Source of the DNA: Datisca glomerata
Lineage: Eukaryota; Streptophyta; Magnoliopsida; Cucurbitales; Datiscaceae
NCBI GenBank assembly: GCA_003255025.1
Contig: QANY01000319.1
Span: forward strand, 1-64,000
Direction: 5' to 3'
Length of the DNA: 64,000 nt
Shown: positions 20,813 to 32,890 of the stretch, one piece after another
Numbering within the stretch: the first letter of the stretch is position 1
Layout of the letters: each line of letters starts with the position of its first letter
Translations under genes and position numbers: made by a program
Notes under the pieces: model-generated
The model's database searches: none
What the model was told of the DNA's origin: nothing
What the model saw: only the letters and a program-made list of their open reading frames with translations

Positions 20813-23790
20813 TAAAATAAATATGGCATCTCTCTTAATCTCATGTTACGCATGTGACCCTCAAATGATTTCGCAGGAAGTGTCTTTGTAAAAGGATCAG
20901 CTAGATTATGTTCTGATGTTATCTTCATAACAGTCACATCATCTCGATGCATGACCTCTCTTACAAGATGATATTTCCTCTCTATGTGCTTGCCCCTCTT
21001 GTGACTCCTCGATTCTTTGGAGTTTGCTACCATCACATTGTTATCATAGTACATGATCAGTGGCTTGTCCATATCTAGAACTACTTCCAGATCTGAATAG
21101 AACTTTTTGAGCCGTGCCGCCTCTTTCGCAGCTTCACAAGTCGTTATATATTCGGCTTTCATAGTGAAATCTGCAATGCTGGATTGTTTAATATTTCTCC
21201 AGACTACAGCTCCTCCACCTAGGGTGAATACAGATACAGATATTGACTTTCGACTGTCTCTGTCTGATTGAAAATCAGAATCAGTATATCCAGTAGGGTT
21301 CAGGTCTCCACATGAATAAACAAGTATATAGTTTCTCGTTCTTCTAAGATACTTGAGAATGTGTTTTACTGCAATACAATGTTCCAAACCTGGATTCGAT
21401 TGATAATGACTGACAATTCCCACTGCATAATAAATGTTTGGTCTCGTACACAACATGACATACATGAGACTTCCAACTGCTGAAGCATATGGAATTTTTA
21501 TCATATCTTCTTCCTCTTGAGGTGTCTTAGGACATTGTTCCTTGGAGAGGACAATTCCATGCCTGATCGGTTGTTGACCTTTCTTGGAATTCTCCATGGA
21601 TAATCTATCCAACACCTTATCAATATAAGATGCCTGAAAAAGTGCTAAGAACATGTTCTTTCTATCCCTTAGGATTTGGATGCCTAGAATATAGTTTGCT
21701 TCTCCTAAATTTTTCATTTGAAATTTCTCAGCTAACGACTTCTTTACATTTGAGTAGAATATCAACATAAATAACTAAGAAAATCAATATATTATCTTTG
21801 GTGTATTTATAAAGACAAGCTTTGTCAACATTTTGCTCGAAGTCATAAGACTTTATAATCTCATCAAAGGTAAGATTTTAAAATCTAGATGTTTGCTTTA
21901 ATCCATAAATGGATTTAAGCAACCTGCATACTTTCTGATATTGTCCCTTTTGTATGAACCCTTCTGTTTGTATCAAATAGATGATTTCTTCAAGATAGTC
22001 ATTCAGAAAAACTGTCTTGACGTTCATTTAACATATGTCACAGTCAAAACTAGCAACTATGGACAAAAGGATGCGAATGGATTTTAGCATGGACACATGG
22101 GACAATATATCTTCATAATCGACTCCTTCCCTTTGTGTACAGCCTTTGGCTATTATCGTGCCTTGAAAGTCTCTACTTTCTCATATGCACCTCTTTTCTA
22201 GTTCTCAGACGGAATTGGAATACATAGATTCCATTTTCTAGTTCATGGCATCTTGTCATTTCTCATTTTCAGGATTATCCGTTGCTTCTTCATAAGATAA
22301 TGAATCGTCCTTATTAGTGTCTGACACTAGGACATGTGCCTTTAATTCGTAACGAATTGGTTCTCTTACAACCCTCTCACTACAACGTTACACCGGGGTT
22401 TTCTTTACAAGAATTGTGGTTTCTCTAGTTTGTCGTTGATAAGTAGAAATTGAAGGTGGTCTGATCTCATCAGTCGTTAATTCCTCAAGAACTACTTTGC
22501 TACGAGGTTTGTAGTTGTGCATGTAGTCATGCTCAAGAAAAGTTGCATTTGTCGACACAAACACATTTTGATCATTGTGACTATAAAAGTACTCACCTCT
22601 AGTCTCTAGAGTTGTAAGACCTTTTCTGGTTCATGGCATCTTGCCAACGAATATGCGTACCTTAAACCTTGAGTCTAACTTTCCAGTTTTGGGTCTAAGA
22701 ACGTGAGTTGGACACCCACATATACAGAAATAAAGCAAACTAGGTTTGAAGTCATTCCATAACTCTAAAAGCGTCTTGCTTACAAACTTAGAGGGCACTC
22801 TAAAATGTAAGTTGTTGTGTCTAGTGTATATCCCTAAAATGTAAGTGACAATGATGAATAGCTCAACATCGACCTAACCATATCCAATAAGCTTTGGTTT
22901 CTCCTTTTTGCAACACCATTTTGCTGTGGTGTTCCAGGTGCTGTGAGTTGGGATAGGATTACACACTCTATAAAATATTCATTGAATTTTAAATCCAAGT
23001 ATTCACCTTCTCGATCGGATCGAAGAGTTTTCAATGATTTACCTAATTGATTTTCAGCTTCAGCCTTGAAATCTTTAAACTTTCCAAAAGTTTCAGACTT
23101 TCGATGCATTAGGTCACTATAACTATATCTTTAGTAGTTGACAATGAAATTGACAAAATACTCATACACACCTTTAGCTTGTACATTGATCGGTCCACAT
23201 ACATCACTATGTACTAACTCAAGTGGTTCCTTGGCTCTTTGGCCCTTTTCCTGTGAAATGTCTCTTGGTCATTTTACCCTCTAGACAGAATTCATAAATA
23301 GGAAGAGTTTCAACTTTTAGCTCTCTCAAAGCACCATGCTTTGTTGCATGTTTAACCTATGTAGATTAATATGTCTCAACCTAAGATATCATAAATATAT
23401 GTTATCGTCATGAGAAACTATTTGTCGTTTGTTATTTTTAGGTTTTGCTACTTTAAATAATTCAGAATTATTTAACGCGCGTTCAGTCGGTTTAAGCATA
23501 TATAGTCCGTTTATAATTCTAGCATGACAGATATTGAATCCACGCTTAGAAATAATAAACTTTTTTATTAATGAAAGAAACTTCGAATAACTGTTCTTGC
23601 AAAAATGAAAGAGAAATCAAATTCCTCGAAAAACCAGGAATATAATAAACATCGTTCAAAACTAAGTAATTATACCTAAAAAGTAAACGGATTGTCCCTA
23701 ATGCTTTAGCTAATATGAGCGCACCACTGTCAACTCTAAAAACGACTTCGTCATCAGCCAGCTCCCTTGACGAATCAAGCATCTACAAAG
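20812..23790 (-). pseudogene. Copia A pol: protease, integrase, RT, RNase H (broken)
   Basis: The best preserved frame (20812-21768, 318 codons) covers the RT C-terminus and RNase H: FQMKNLGEANYILGIQILRD, YASAVGSLMYVMLCTRPNI, GYTDSDFQSDRDSRKS and HLVREVMHRDDV, ending with the ADPFTK passage. Integrase at 22834-23109 has LRSDREGEYLD and TPQQNGVAKRRNQSLLDM. Protease at 23546-23782 has VDSGA and YYIPGFSRNLISLSFL. Frames are broken between these blocks, so no intact polyprotein remains. The YVDD part of RT is not in an open frame. Family knowledge: Ty1/Copia order PR-INT-RT-RH, which is observed. Confidence 0.9.
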
Positions 23791-23849
23791 AAGAACATAC
23801 ATGGTTATTGGCTCCTGAATCAAGTATCCAGGATGATAAATCATATTCC

Positions 23850-24729
23850 ACTAAACAGCTTCAAGTACAAGTAAATCATATTTACCTTTCTTTTTCAGCT
23901 CAGAGAGATACTTGTTACAGTTTCTCTTCCAATGACGTTCAACCCCACAATGGAAACACTTTCTTTTGAGCTTGTTGTCTTTCTTGTTCTTCTTGGCTTT
24001 CGTTGATGTCTTGACTTTCTTTACTCTTTTGTTATTACTCTTGTCATTACCATTGTTTTTCTTCATTTTCTTGTTCTTAATAATATTGGAAGAAATCTTT
24101 TGTTCGACAACATTTGTCTCGCCCTCTTTGGTCATTCTAAGGTTGAGTGACTTAAAAGTCTGCATTTCATTCAACAATTGGGTCATCTTGAATTACAACT
24201 TATTCATAACATAGTTGGTCATGAACGCAGAATATGCTGGTGTGAGCGACTCTAGTATGATGCTAACTTGAGTCCGCTCATCAATGGTCGCCCCATGTAC
24301 TTCTACCACGTGCATTATGTTGATCATGTTCAAAACATGTTCTCGAACAGAAGTACCCTTCCTCATCTTAGTTGTCATATAGCTCTTAGTGGCCTCATGA
24401 CAACTTTAATCGGACTGTTGCCCAAACACCACCTGTAAAGATCCTATAATCTCATATGCAATCCCCCTGCTTTCATGCTCGGTTATCAGAACATCATTCA
24501 TGCTCACAAGCATGTAGCAGTTCGCTTTGTTGTTTGATATGATCCAAGCATCATATTTATCCCTAACATTCTTAGGGGCGTTAGCAGCGGGCTGCTCAGG
24601 ACATTTCTCACTAAGAACAAACTTATGATTCTCACAAACCAGCATTCAGTTCATATTTGATTTTCAACGTACGAAATTATCATCATTCAATTTCTCAAAA
24701 GCGAGTAAAGCAGTAACAGGCTTGCTCAT
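23850..24729 (-). pseudogene. Copia A gag (broken)
   Basis: A minus-strand start at 24729 gives MSKPVTALLAFEKLNDDNF, then a stop. Later blocks continue the capsid region (DKYDAWIISNNKANCYML; GTSVREHVLNMINIMHVVE; SIILESLTPAYSAFMTNY). A lysine-rich tail follows, with a CCHC knuckle (CFHCGVERHWKRNC) near 23900-23950. At least three stops or frame changes interrupt it. Confidence 0.85.
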
Positions 24730-26866
24730 GGTAGACATAATATTGATAACTAAAATTTAAAACATACATGATTCAATAATTGATAAATATCTAGAATTCA
24801 AAACGTAAACGTGATGCATGAATGCAATCGTAATAAACATATAAATTTAGCATTTACTGATCATAATAAAATAACCCAAAGATTAATGTGCCGCCTAAGG
24901 GTCGGTCAGATTAATCTCAGACTGTCTACGAGATATTTTCGTCCTTATTAATTAAATCTTAAAATATCTCATATTTTTTTCTTTTAACAATAAGGTATCG
25001 CTTGTTCAGTCAAGTCACAACTATCCACATGAAAACTTAATTGTGACATTGTGAGTGTAACCCATCATTTTACATTTCATGACTTTATTTAGAATATGTC
25101 GCCTTACGTCGATCAAAACTAAACTACATCATTTCCACATATCTTCTTAAGAAGTCCAACCTTGGTATTGGTACAGCTCGAAACCTTCCTTAGGGGGATG
25201 AAAAGAAAGTCATCTCAAGGCCCTCACTGCACCTCACAGTGTTATACTAATGATGGAGACCATAGGTTACATTGACATGTCAACCTTTTTCCACTCACTA
25301 TTTTAGGATAATGTGTTTCTATACTAACTAATCAATTATTTTTAAATTAATTATTAGTTAAAATAATAATCCTATGAATATTTAATAATCACTTAATCCA
25401 ATATCATTGGCCCAAGTTCATTTAACTTTCTGAAACGTCTAAATCATAATTATGTGAACTTAAATTAACTAATTAATTATATTCATCAAACTTTAATAAA
25501 ACTCTTTTACTAAAGTCAGTTAACCTAAAGGTTACTATAGCTTTTAGTGTGGTGTGATTACCAAGTTTTAACTAATTAAAACCTAGCAGTTTACATGCAT
25601 TTGATTTCATAAAGCAATACATATAAACATATTAGGACAATCTTAATAAATCATGTTTCTATAGATAAGATACATGATTAAATAAAATTGTGTGAGATTT
25701 TCATGTATGACATGCGATCGACTAATGCATGGACATGTGATCAAACATAACAATTAAATAATTATTTAACAATTAAATAAAATAATAATGGACTGAGTGA
25801 CTATTTCGTATTTCTAAATTACAATCCTTGAAATAGAAAAATAAATTACAAAGAAGACTTCAAGAATGCATATTTCTCACATATTGTCTTCTCCTCCTCG
25901 TGTCTATCTTTATAATCTTCAAGTTTTGAACAAAATCTTTTTTAATTAGAAAAACTATTTTTCCTAATTAAAATAATTTCTATAATTATCCATTTTAATA
26001 TAGTTGACTTTAACTTAGTCAAATAAACATTTTATTTAATTTGGTCAAACTTGAATCAAACTCAATCAACCTATTAATTTTTAATTTTCATAAAATCCAA
26101 AATTATTTTTCTTAATTAAAATAATTTCTATAATTACCCATTTTAATATAATTGACTTTAACTTAGTTAAATAAACACTTGATTTAATTTAGTCAAACTT
26201 GAATCAAACTCAATCAATCTATTAACTTTTAATTTTCATAAAATCTAAAATTAATAATTAATTTTAAAATTACATTAATTTCAAAATTTAAATGGATAAT
26301 TAAAAGAGTGTGAGTTTTAATGAAACATTTAGGTGATAGAGTTAGTTGCATGATTTGTTGGAAACTTTCCTAAAACGTGACAATAGTTGTCACCGACGAT
26401 AGGACTCTCCGATGGCCGCCCATCACCACCGCTATCCGTCTCACCACCGCTACCCATCTCACCACCTCTACCACTGTTCACCGCATGTACAGTATCGCCG
26501 ACACCGTTCACCTTCGCTGGAACAGTAAATTTCCGGCATCAACAGTGTTATCACGGATGAACATTATTTTTGCGTGAACAGTAAATTTTTGTCGTTCGTC
26601 TAGTGCGTTCTTTATTTTCTCGCGTTCGGAATAATTACATTAATATTCAAAATAAAATTAAAAAAAATTCATATGCCACAATTCGGCTTACACAAGATCT
26701 AGGAAAAATTAAAACAAAACTTAACCCAATAATCACCATACAATTAATAATCCATTTTTTTCCATACATTCAAAAAACATAACCATCCATTATCATACAT
26801 ATTTCATATTATATGAATAATGTAAGGAAACACACTCAACATTTAACATATAAATATATAAATATC
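24730..26866 (-). other. Long non-coding leader of Copia A, with internal tandem repeat
   Basis: About 2.1 kb between the primer binding site and gag without coding potential. It contains two tandem copies of a ~148-bp unit (25955-26250). Around 26380-26600 a CACCACCGCTACC-type passage has a higher GC content than the rest. Confidence 0.6.
25955..26250 (-). repeat. 148-bp unit, two tandem copies
   Basis: The words AATTAAAATAATTTCTATAA and GACTTTAACTTAGT, and TCAAACTTGAATCAAACTC, recur at a spacing of about 148 bp. The copies are approximately 25955-26102 and 26103-26250, with a handful of differences. Confidence 0.75.
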
Positions 26867-26878
26867 GCTCCGATACCA
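26867..26878 (-). other. Primer binding site of Copia A
   Basis: The minus strand reads TGGTATCGGAGC two bases inside the LTR end. This is complementary to the 3' end of plant initiator tRNA-Met (usual TGGTATCAGAGC), with one substitution. Confidence 0.8.
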
Positions 26879-26880
26879 CT

Positions 26881-27540
26881 TGCTGGTTGTCGCGGCGGAA
26901 TCATGGAGGCGCGTGACCTTTTAAAAAATTAAACTTTTAATAAAACAAAACTTGCGCAATGCCACAATAACCGAATAAAAACTTTTATTGAAAACTATTT
27001 TTCAATCAGTCAAGATTTATATATATTTATAAGTTAAATCTACAACAAGAGGAATCATATACCTCTTGTAGTCTATATCAAGTGTCCTAGCAAAAGCCGA
27101 TCGATCCTCGGTTCTCATGAAATCGTTCCAATGATCAGTAGACTATTACAAGACACGCTAGGACGTGTGTGGGTACGTAGAATATTACAAGACATTTTTT
27201 CTATCTCTAAATGTTCTCAACACATGAGATCTAGAGATTTACTCAGAATGATTTTAGTGAGACGATTCTCTAAAGAACGTGATGATTATTCTTTTAGAGT
27301 TTTGATTAACGTTTAATCACAGAAGAAAATCTCTCTGACACAAATCGTGTTCTCAATTCAACTCTTGATTGACGAATTGATGATTTGATCAATTGATTCT
27401 CTCATATTCTTTCAACAACTTAGGCCATTAGAATAATATATGTATATATTCTAGATAATGGCGTATCATATTTTTAGGGATAAGCTGAAATATTATTTTA
27501 ATTGTAAAATTACCAATTGCAGTGAGACCCACTGCAGTGC
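26881..27540 (-). repeat. Truncated 5' LTR of Copia A
   Basis: Starts TGCTGGTTGTCGCGGCGG like the solo LTR at 58573 and follows it to about 27535 (GCAGTGAGACCCACTGCAGTGCC). It then changes abruptly to GC-rich Copia C leader sequence. About 1.5 kb of the outer LTR is missing. Confidence 0.8.
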
Positions 27541-27697
27541 CATGGCATCAGTGGAGGCGGCCGGTAGCCGGTGGCCGACGGCGGGGTGCATCGATGGAGG
27601 CGGCGATGATGTCTGGTGGTGATCAGAACTATCCGGTGGTTGTGGTAGAGATAGGTGGCAAACTAGGGTTAGGGTTTTTTAGGCTTTGATACCAGCT
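27541..27697 (-). other. Copia C leader and primer binding site
   Basis: A GC-rich passage (GGAGGCGGCCGGTAGCCGG-type) resembles the Copia D leader at 45840-45950. It is followed by GCTTTGATACCA (27683-27694), the minus-strand initiator-Met primer binding site, next to the 5' LTR. Confidence 0.7.
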
Positions 27698-27810
27698 TGA
27701 AAATTTAAAAGAGTTGTTCTAAATAGATTAATGAAAGAGATAGTACATGGGATAAATAATAACCTTAAATACTAGAGAAGTAAAGTGAAGACAAACAATA
27801 TTATCCAACA
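27698..27810 (-). repeat. 5' LTR of Copia C (113 bp)
   Basis: Begins TGAAAATTTAAAAGAG and ends TTATCCAACA. It is shorter than its 144-bp partner at 15559-15702 by internal indels. Confidence 0.8.
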
Positions 27811-28026
27811 AGTGTAACAATCAAAGAGCTTCCTTACTTCTCTATCCTACCGCGTAACGGATTTTGCGCTAGCGTGAGACATCCCTTGCTTGCTTTATTC
27901 TTTGGTGAAGGAAGGGGAATAATTAATAACTACCGACATCTATATCATCAAAGAAAGACTTTCTAGTTTCCCTCTTTAATTACTAATTTACTACTTTTTT
28001 TAAATTAGCATATAGCTAAGAACAAA

Positions 28027-28663
28027 CTACATAACCTCAGACCAAATTAAATTCAAAATGTATGGGGGACAGACAGCAGACCAGAACTGGCTACCAACTA
28101 TCGAAAGGCTCCAACGAGCTAAGCGGTGGGCTGCTTCATTAGCTGATCGAGGACAATGACGGATACTAGGAGAATGCAAATCCGCACAAAAACTCCCGTA
28201 ATCTAAAATTCCTCCAAACTCGAAAAGGTCTTCCAAGCTAGACTTCATCCCTTGAATGAGTTGAATGCAATCAGACTCCACTTTACTCTCATAAAAATTC
28301 CCCCTTAAGCGCAAGCGAGAGACCCTCTCTCAAGGAAAGGCCTTCGATGACAGAAGGCTGGAAGGAACCTCGGAGGTGCCCGACAAAGGCGAATATCACC
28401 CCGCCACTATGATTCTGAATCAAACCTCCCAAACCACTTCCTCCATTGCGGCCTATCGCACTATCAACGTTCAGTTTTAGACCACCCAACCTACCCCGAC
28501 GTAACCCAAGACCTGCAGAAGGGAAACGATGGGGAGAAGGAGCAGAAAGACTCTCATTAGCTTTTAGAAAATCCTTGTGAAAGTTGTCCGGGTGGATATT
28601 GTCGTGAAAAGCTTTGTTTCTAAAGAACCAAATGCCCCAACACACCAAGGCAAACATGTTAAG
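28027..28663 (-). pseudogene. LINE ORF2 C-terminus with RNase H
   Basis: Minus-strand frames: FALVCWGIWFFRNKAFHD, then LKLNVDSAIGRNGGSGLGGL (RNase H start, with an expected acidic residue in NVDSA), and, after a frame change near 28300, ESDCIQLIQGM and HCPRSANEAAHRLARWSL, ending at 28027. This is the RNase H tail typical of plant L1 elements. The frame change shows it is dead. Confidence 0.85.
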
Positions 28664-30628
28664 TGTTGGATCGGTGATTTTAAAATTAAAGAAAAATAAG
28701 TTTGAACCACGAACGGTTCGCGGACGGAATATCAAAAAAAATTTTAAAAATTATTTAATCGAATTGAATAATTAAAAAGGTTGAAACGAATAGAAAAAGG
28801 TTGAAACGATTTTCACCTTCGCGCTTTTCTGAGTTGGTGGAATTCTTGTGTTCGTTCTTCACGTTCTTCAAACTTCAAGATCCATATCTTCAAGCTTGAT
28901 CTTAAGGAACCAAAATCTAAGTACGATTTTCGAGAATCAATTTCCCAAATTTTTCTTCACACGAATAACCACTCGTTAATTTCAGAAAATATAACCTGTG
29001 AGAATTTATTTTGGAACTGAGTGTAAGCTCTCAAAACGATTGAATAAAAAAAATCAAAATTTTCTTCCTTCAATTTGAAATTTGGCAGCAACATATGAGG
29101 GAGGGGGAGAAAACTCTTTATCTCTCTCTGTGTAATTACGCATTATATTGATTAGTATCAATTACTATGTTTTAGAGTTGTGTTGTATCTAATACAATTC
29201 TATTGTGTCAATCAAATTGCTATCACATGTATATAGTTATTAATTTTAAGAATTTAAAAATATACCCCCATATTTCAAATTTCTAAAAAGTAACCCAAAA
29301 TAACCACCATGGCCGGATTTTGTAAATATCCTCTTAGAATTTTTGTTATATCGAAATTCAACAATCCAATTGAAAAATCTAATTGATCTCTATCAATTAA
29401 TTAATTAATTATTTTTTATTTACTAATTATCTAATAATTAAAAATTAATAAATTAATTAATTTCAATACAATTAATTACATTTAACTAATTAAGTGATTA
29501 CATCCATCACATATAAGTGTAAAAAATATACATAGACACCAAAATACATTTTGGTCCAACTGATATCGTTTGTTCTATTTATGTTCTCATGAGCTATTCC
29601 TGAGACCGAATGGACTCACATGAACAAAGCTATAGAATTCAAGTACGCGGTGGATTTATCTATATGAATTCCCAGCCTATTTACTTCTGACATTGTACGA
29701 CTTATAGGTTTGATGCTGAATCAGCTCTCGATTCATGTACGCTACATTTTTTATCGGTGCAAATAAACTCTTTTATTTCATGGTCCACAAAATATTTTAA
29801 CATATTACCCATCGTGAATATCAGTAACAAGAGCGGGATGTAAAATAACCATTTTACCCCTCTTGTTATTATTTCTTTAACTCTTTTATTGACTGTGAGT
29901 AAGAAATGTATAATAGTGAATTGTCTCGTACAATTCACAAGTCTTAATCAATGACTCAATTCATTGAATACCAGACCCGGTTTATTTATTCACACATCCA
30001 TCAATAAAGCATAAGGTGATATTGTTGTTTTCACAATCCAACCACAAATTGTCATATATGTGAATCATATAACTCCAACATAGTTGAATTACGATCCCAA
30101 CAGTCGAGATATTGTCCGCCAATTCGAACTCACTCATTTGACATCAAAGATCGCAAGTAACTAAGTCAAACTACATATTCACCTCAGGATTAAGATAATT
30201 ATGAAAATATCTTTAAGGTGTAACAATTAGATTTAGAGCTAGGTAAATAGTTTTTGCTCTAAACTAGTTTGTTACCAGTCTATTCAACATGTTCTATAAC
30301 ATGTCTAGGTTAACCGTTTGAGTCTCCACTCACATGCCCCTAGACTCGCATCCATTGGTTCAACAGTCGTAATCAGAATCGATTGCCCAGTCGACCTAAG
30401 ACTGTGAATAAGATTCTGAACTATTTCAGAAGAGTTTGTCTGAAAGACTTATCTGTCTTTACTCTTCTTACGTTAATACTTGTTTCAAGACTTGAGTAAA
30501 TTATAAACATACTTTAATTAAAGAAAAACTTTTATTTATTCATTAAATTCAGTAATATAAATGTCTGAGTAATACCTAAATACTCATAAATAGTTATTAT
30601 ACCATACTTTATGAACATAATTCCAACA
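28664..30628 (-). mobile_element. Solo LTR, family B (copy 1) inside the LINE
   Basis: Begins TGTTGGATCGG and ends ATTCCAACA, with no coding content. It is flanked by TTAAG (28659-28663) and TTAAA (30629-30633), a 5-bp duplication with one mismatch. Joining the flanks restores the LINE frame (NMFALVCWG). A second copy lies inverted at 43372-45280. The sense strand is inferred from the ends only. Confidence 0.8.
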
Positions 30629-30633
30629 TTAAA

Positions 30634-32890
30634 GACCTTAGGGCTCAACTCCTCACAGAAAGCGACAACGAACTCCTTCATAGGTCACGACTGACGCCTC
30701 TTAGGGGGTGGGAGAGAAGGTCTTCTTTAGCCCAAACCTGGCCCCAAAAGAGCAAAAGAAAAGCCCATGGATAGTTGAGTCCACTTGAACACAAAAGGGC
30801 ATCGATTGTCCTCCTTAATTTCCCTACAAGCCAAGTTGAGCCCCAAAGGAATAAAGTCATAAGTGGCCCTCCAAACAAAGATTTTTGCCTTGTTTGGGAT
30901 GCATAGATTTCAAAATCTTCTTCCACCACTTCTCGAGAGGGATACCATTAGACGAGTAGCCCTTATCTTGAGAGTTCAACGCCACATGATACCCACTTCT
31001 AACTGAATAGACTCATTTGCGATCAAAATTCCAAATAAGGATATCTTCCACGCTCACACTCTGGAGAAGGATGGCCAGAATGGTTTCTCTGTCAATAGGG
31101 AGAAAGTGAAGGTTGATAAGGTCAATATCCCATTCCCTAGTTTTAATCAAATCTGCCACTGTCAAAGTGCTACTACTATTTCCCGAGGTAATGGTGCGAA
31201 ACGAGTTTAGCCTAGGTAACCACGGGTCACTGAAGGCCTTTACCGAGAGGCCATTGTCAATTCTCCAACGGACTTCCTTATGGATAATCACTCTACCCCA
31301 CATCAAGCTTCTCCAAAGGAACGAGCATCTGGCTTTAATATCACACTCCAAAATCATTCAGAAAATAACGACTTTTAAGCAGCCGAGAGACCAAAGAAGA
31401 GGGATTTGCCAAGATACGCCATACTTGCTTGGCAAGTCGGGCTTGGTTAAATAGCTCCAGGGACCTGAAACCCAAACCCCCCTCTGATTTTTGCCTACAC
31501 ATTTTCTCACAGGCCAACTAATGAATTTTCAGATTTTGATCTGAAACCCCCACCAGAACTTTGCTATTGCTGCACTAAGATCCTTGCACAAAGAGACTAG
31601 CAAACGAAAGATGGTCATGGAGTAAGTAGGAATAGATTGGATGACAACTTTAATTAAAATCTCATTCCCTTCTATCGAGAATTACTAATCTCTCCAATTG
31701 TTCATCAATTTCTAGCCTTGGAAAGCATCGAATCAAACAACCCCCTTTTATTTGCCCCTATAATTGAAGGTAAGCCAAGGTATTTCCTGTGGCGGGGGGC
31801 GATATTCACACCCAGAGAATCAACAACTTCTCTCTTCAAACCCGGGGGAGTGTCAGGAGGGAAAACAATAACAAACTTGTCGTAATTAACCAATTGCCCC
31901 GAGGCTCTCGAATACTCCTCTAAATTGGTCTTCATATACCTATCATCGACAAATAATTAGTGGGACACCTGAGGGCCTCACCTCCATATGCTAGGACATA
32001 CGATATTACTCGAACTCTACCCTTCCTTAATTAGAGCCGATAGGCATTCAGCCATGATGATAAAAAGGTATAGGGAGAGGGGGTTTCCTTGTCTCATGCC
32101 CCTTTGAGGATTGATGTTCCCCACAATTTCCCCATTAATTGAAAAAGTATATGAGACAGAAGAAATGCATCTGATAATAAGAGAGACCCAATTCTTGATG
32201 AACCCCAATTTAACCATCATTCCTTCTACAAAGCCTTGTTCGACCTTGTCATATGTTTTGCTCATATCTGATTTCATTGTTGAAACCCCACTTTCCCTTT
32301 TTTCCTTTTATTAAGGGCATAGATCATCTCAAAAGCTACCATCACATTATCAGTAATTTGACGACCTTTCAAAAAAGAATTTTGAGCCTCAGAAATTAAA
32401 TTCGGGAGAATCACTTTCAAATGATTGACAATAACTTTCACAATCAGTTTATAAATAACGTTACAAAGACTAATCGGTCTAAATTCAACCACACAAGTAG
32501 GATTCTGAACTTTTGGAATAAGATCAATTATGGTTTTATTTATAACGTTCATACCTGCTCGGCCATTTAAGCGCTCCAGACAGAGTTGAGTAGTGTCATT
32601 CCCCACAATGTGCCAATACTTTTGGAAAAAGAGCGTCGTGAAACCATATGGGCGGGGATCTTAAGTGGGTGCATTCCCATGAGAGCGTCGAACATTTCAG
32701 AGCCCGAGAACGGTCTGTCCAGGTACCTATTCATGATTTCAGAGACTCTCGGCTCCACCTTCTCAAGAACTCTATTCATATCCTCCTCCGACGGGCGCTC
32801 CTAGGTGAAAAGCTTCTCAGGATAATTATGAATAACTGTTGGGATGTCCTCCTGCTCCTCATGCCAGAATCTATCATTATCGTAAATCAC
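30634..32890 (-). pseudogene. LINE ORF2 reverse transcriptase region (broken)
   Basis: Minus-strand blocks: DLIPKVQNPTCVVEFRPISL and YKLIVKVIVNHLK (RT start, 32274-32606), then YDKVEQGFVEGMM, GNINPQRGMRQGNPLSLYLF (32017-32277), NYDKFVIVFPPDT and RKYLGLPSIIGANKR (31705-31935), and a zinc-binding/linker part around 31013-31357 (GRVIIHKEVRWRIDNG). Order and motifs are those of a plant L1 RT. The YADD-type catalytic box lies in a broken stretch near 31940-32010 and is not open. Confidence 0.88.

Larger units (their letters stand above)
19159..27540 (-). mobile_element. Copia family A retrotransposon nested in Copia C
   Basis: Minus-strand element with 3' LTR 19159-20797, polypurine tract 20798-20812, pol and gag 20812-24729, a 2.1-kb non-coding leader, primer binding site 26867-26878 and a truncated 5' LTR from 26881 to about 27540. 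The outer ~1.5 kb of the 5' LTR is lost. Coding regions hold several stops. Confidence 0.88.
15559..27810 (-). mobile_element. Copia family C retrotransposon, minus strand, split by nested Copia A
   Basis: Short LTRs lie at both ends: 3' LTR 15559-15702 and 5' LTR 27698-27810, both on the pattern TGAAAA...AAAAGAGTT...AACAATATTATC. A polypurine tract (minus-strand CTTGAGGGGGAGC, 15702-15714) adjoins the 3' LTR, and an initiator-Met-type primer binding site (TGGTATCAAAGC, 27683-27694) adjoins the 5' LTR. The interior carries decayed gag, integrase, RT and RNase H on the minus strand. A family A Copia occupies 19159 to about 27540. No matching 5-bp duplication is visible (TTACT left, AGTGT right), so one border may be rearranged. 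Confidence 0.85.
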
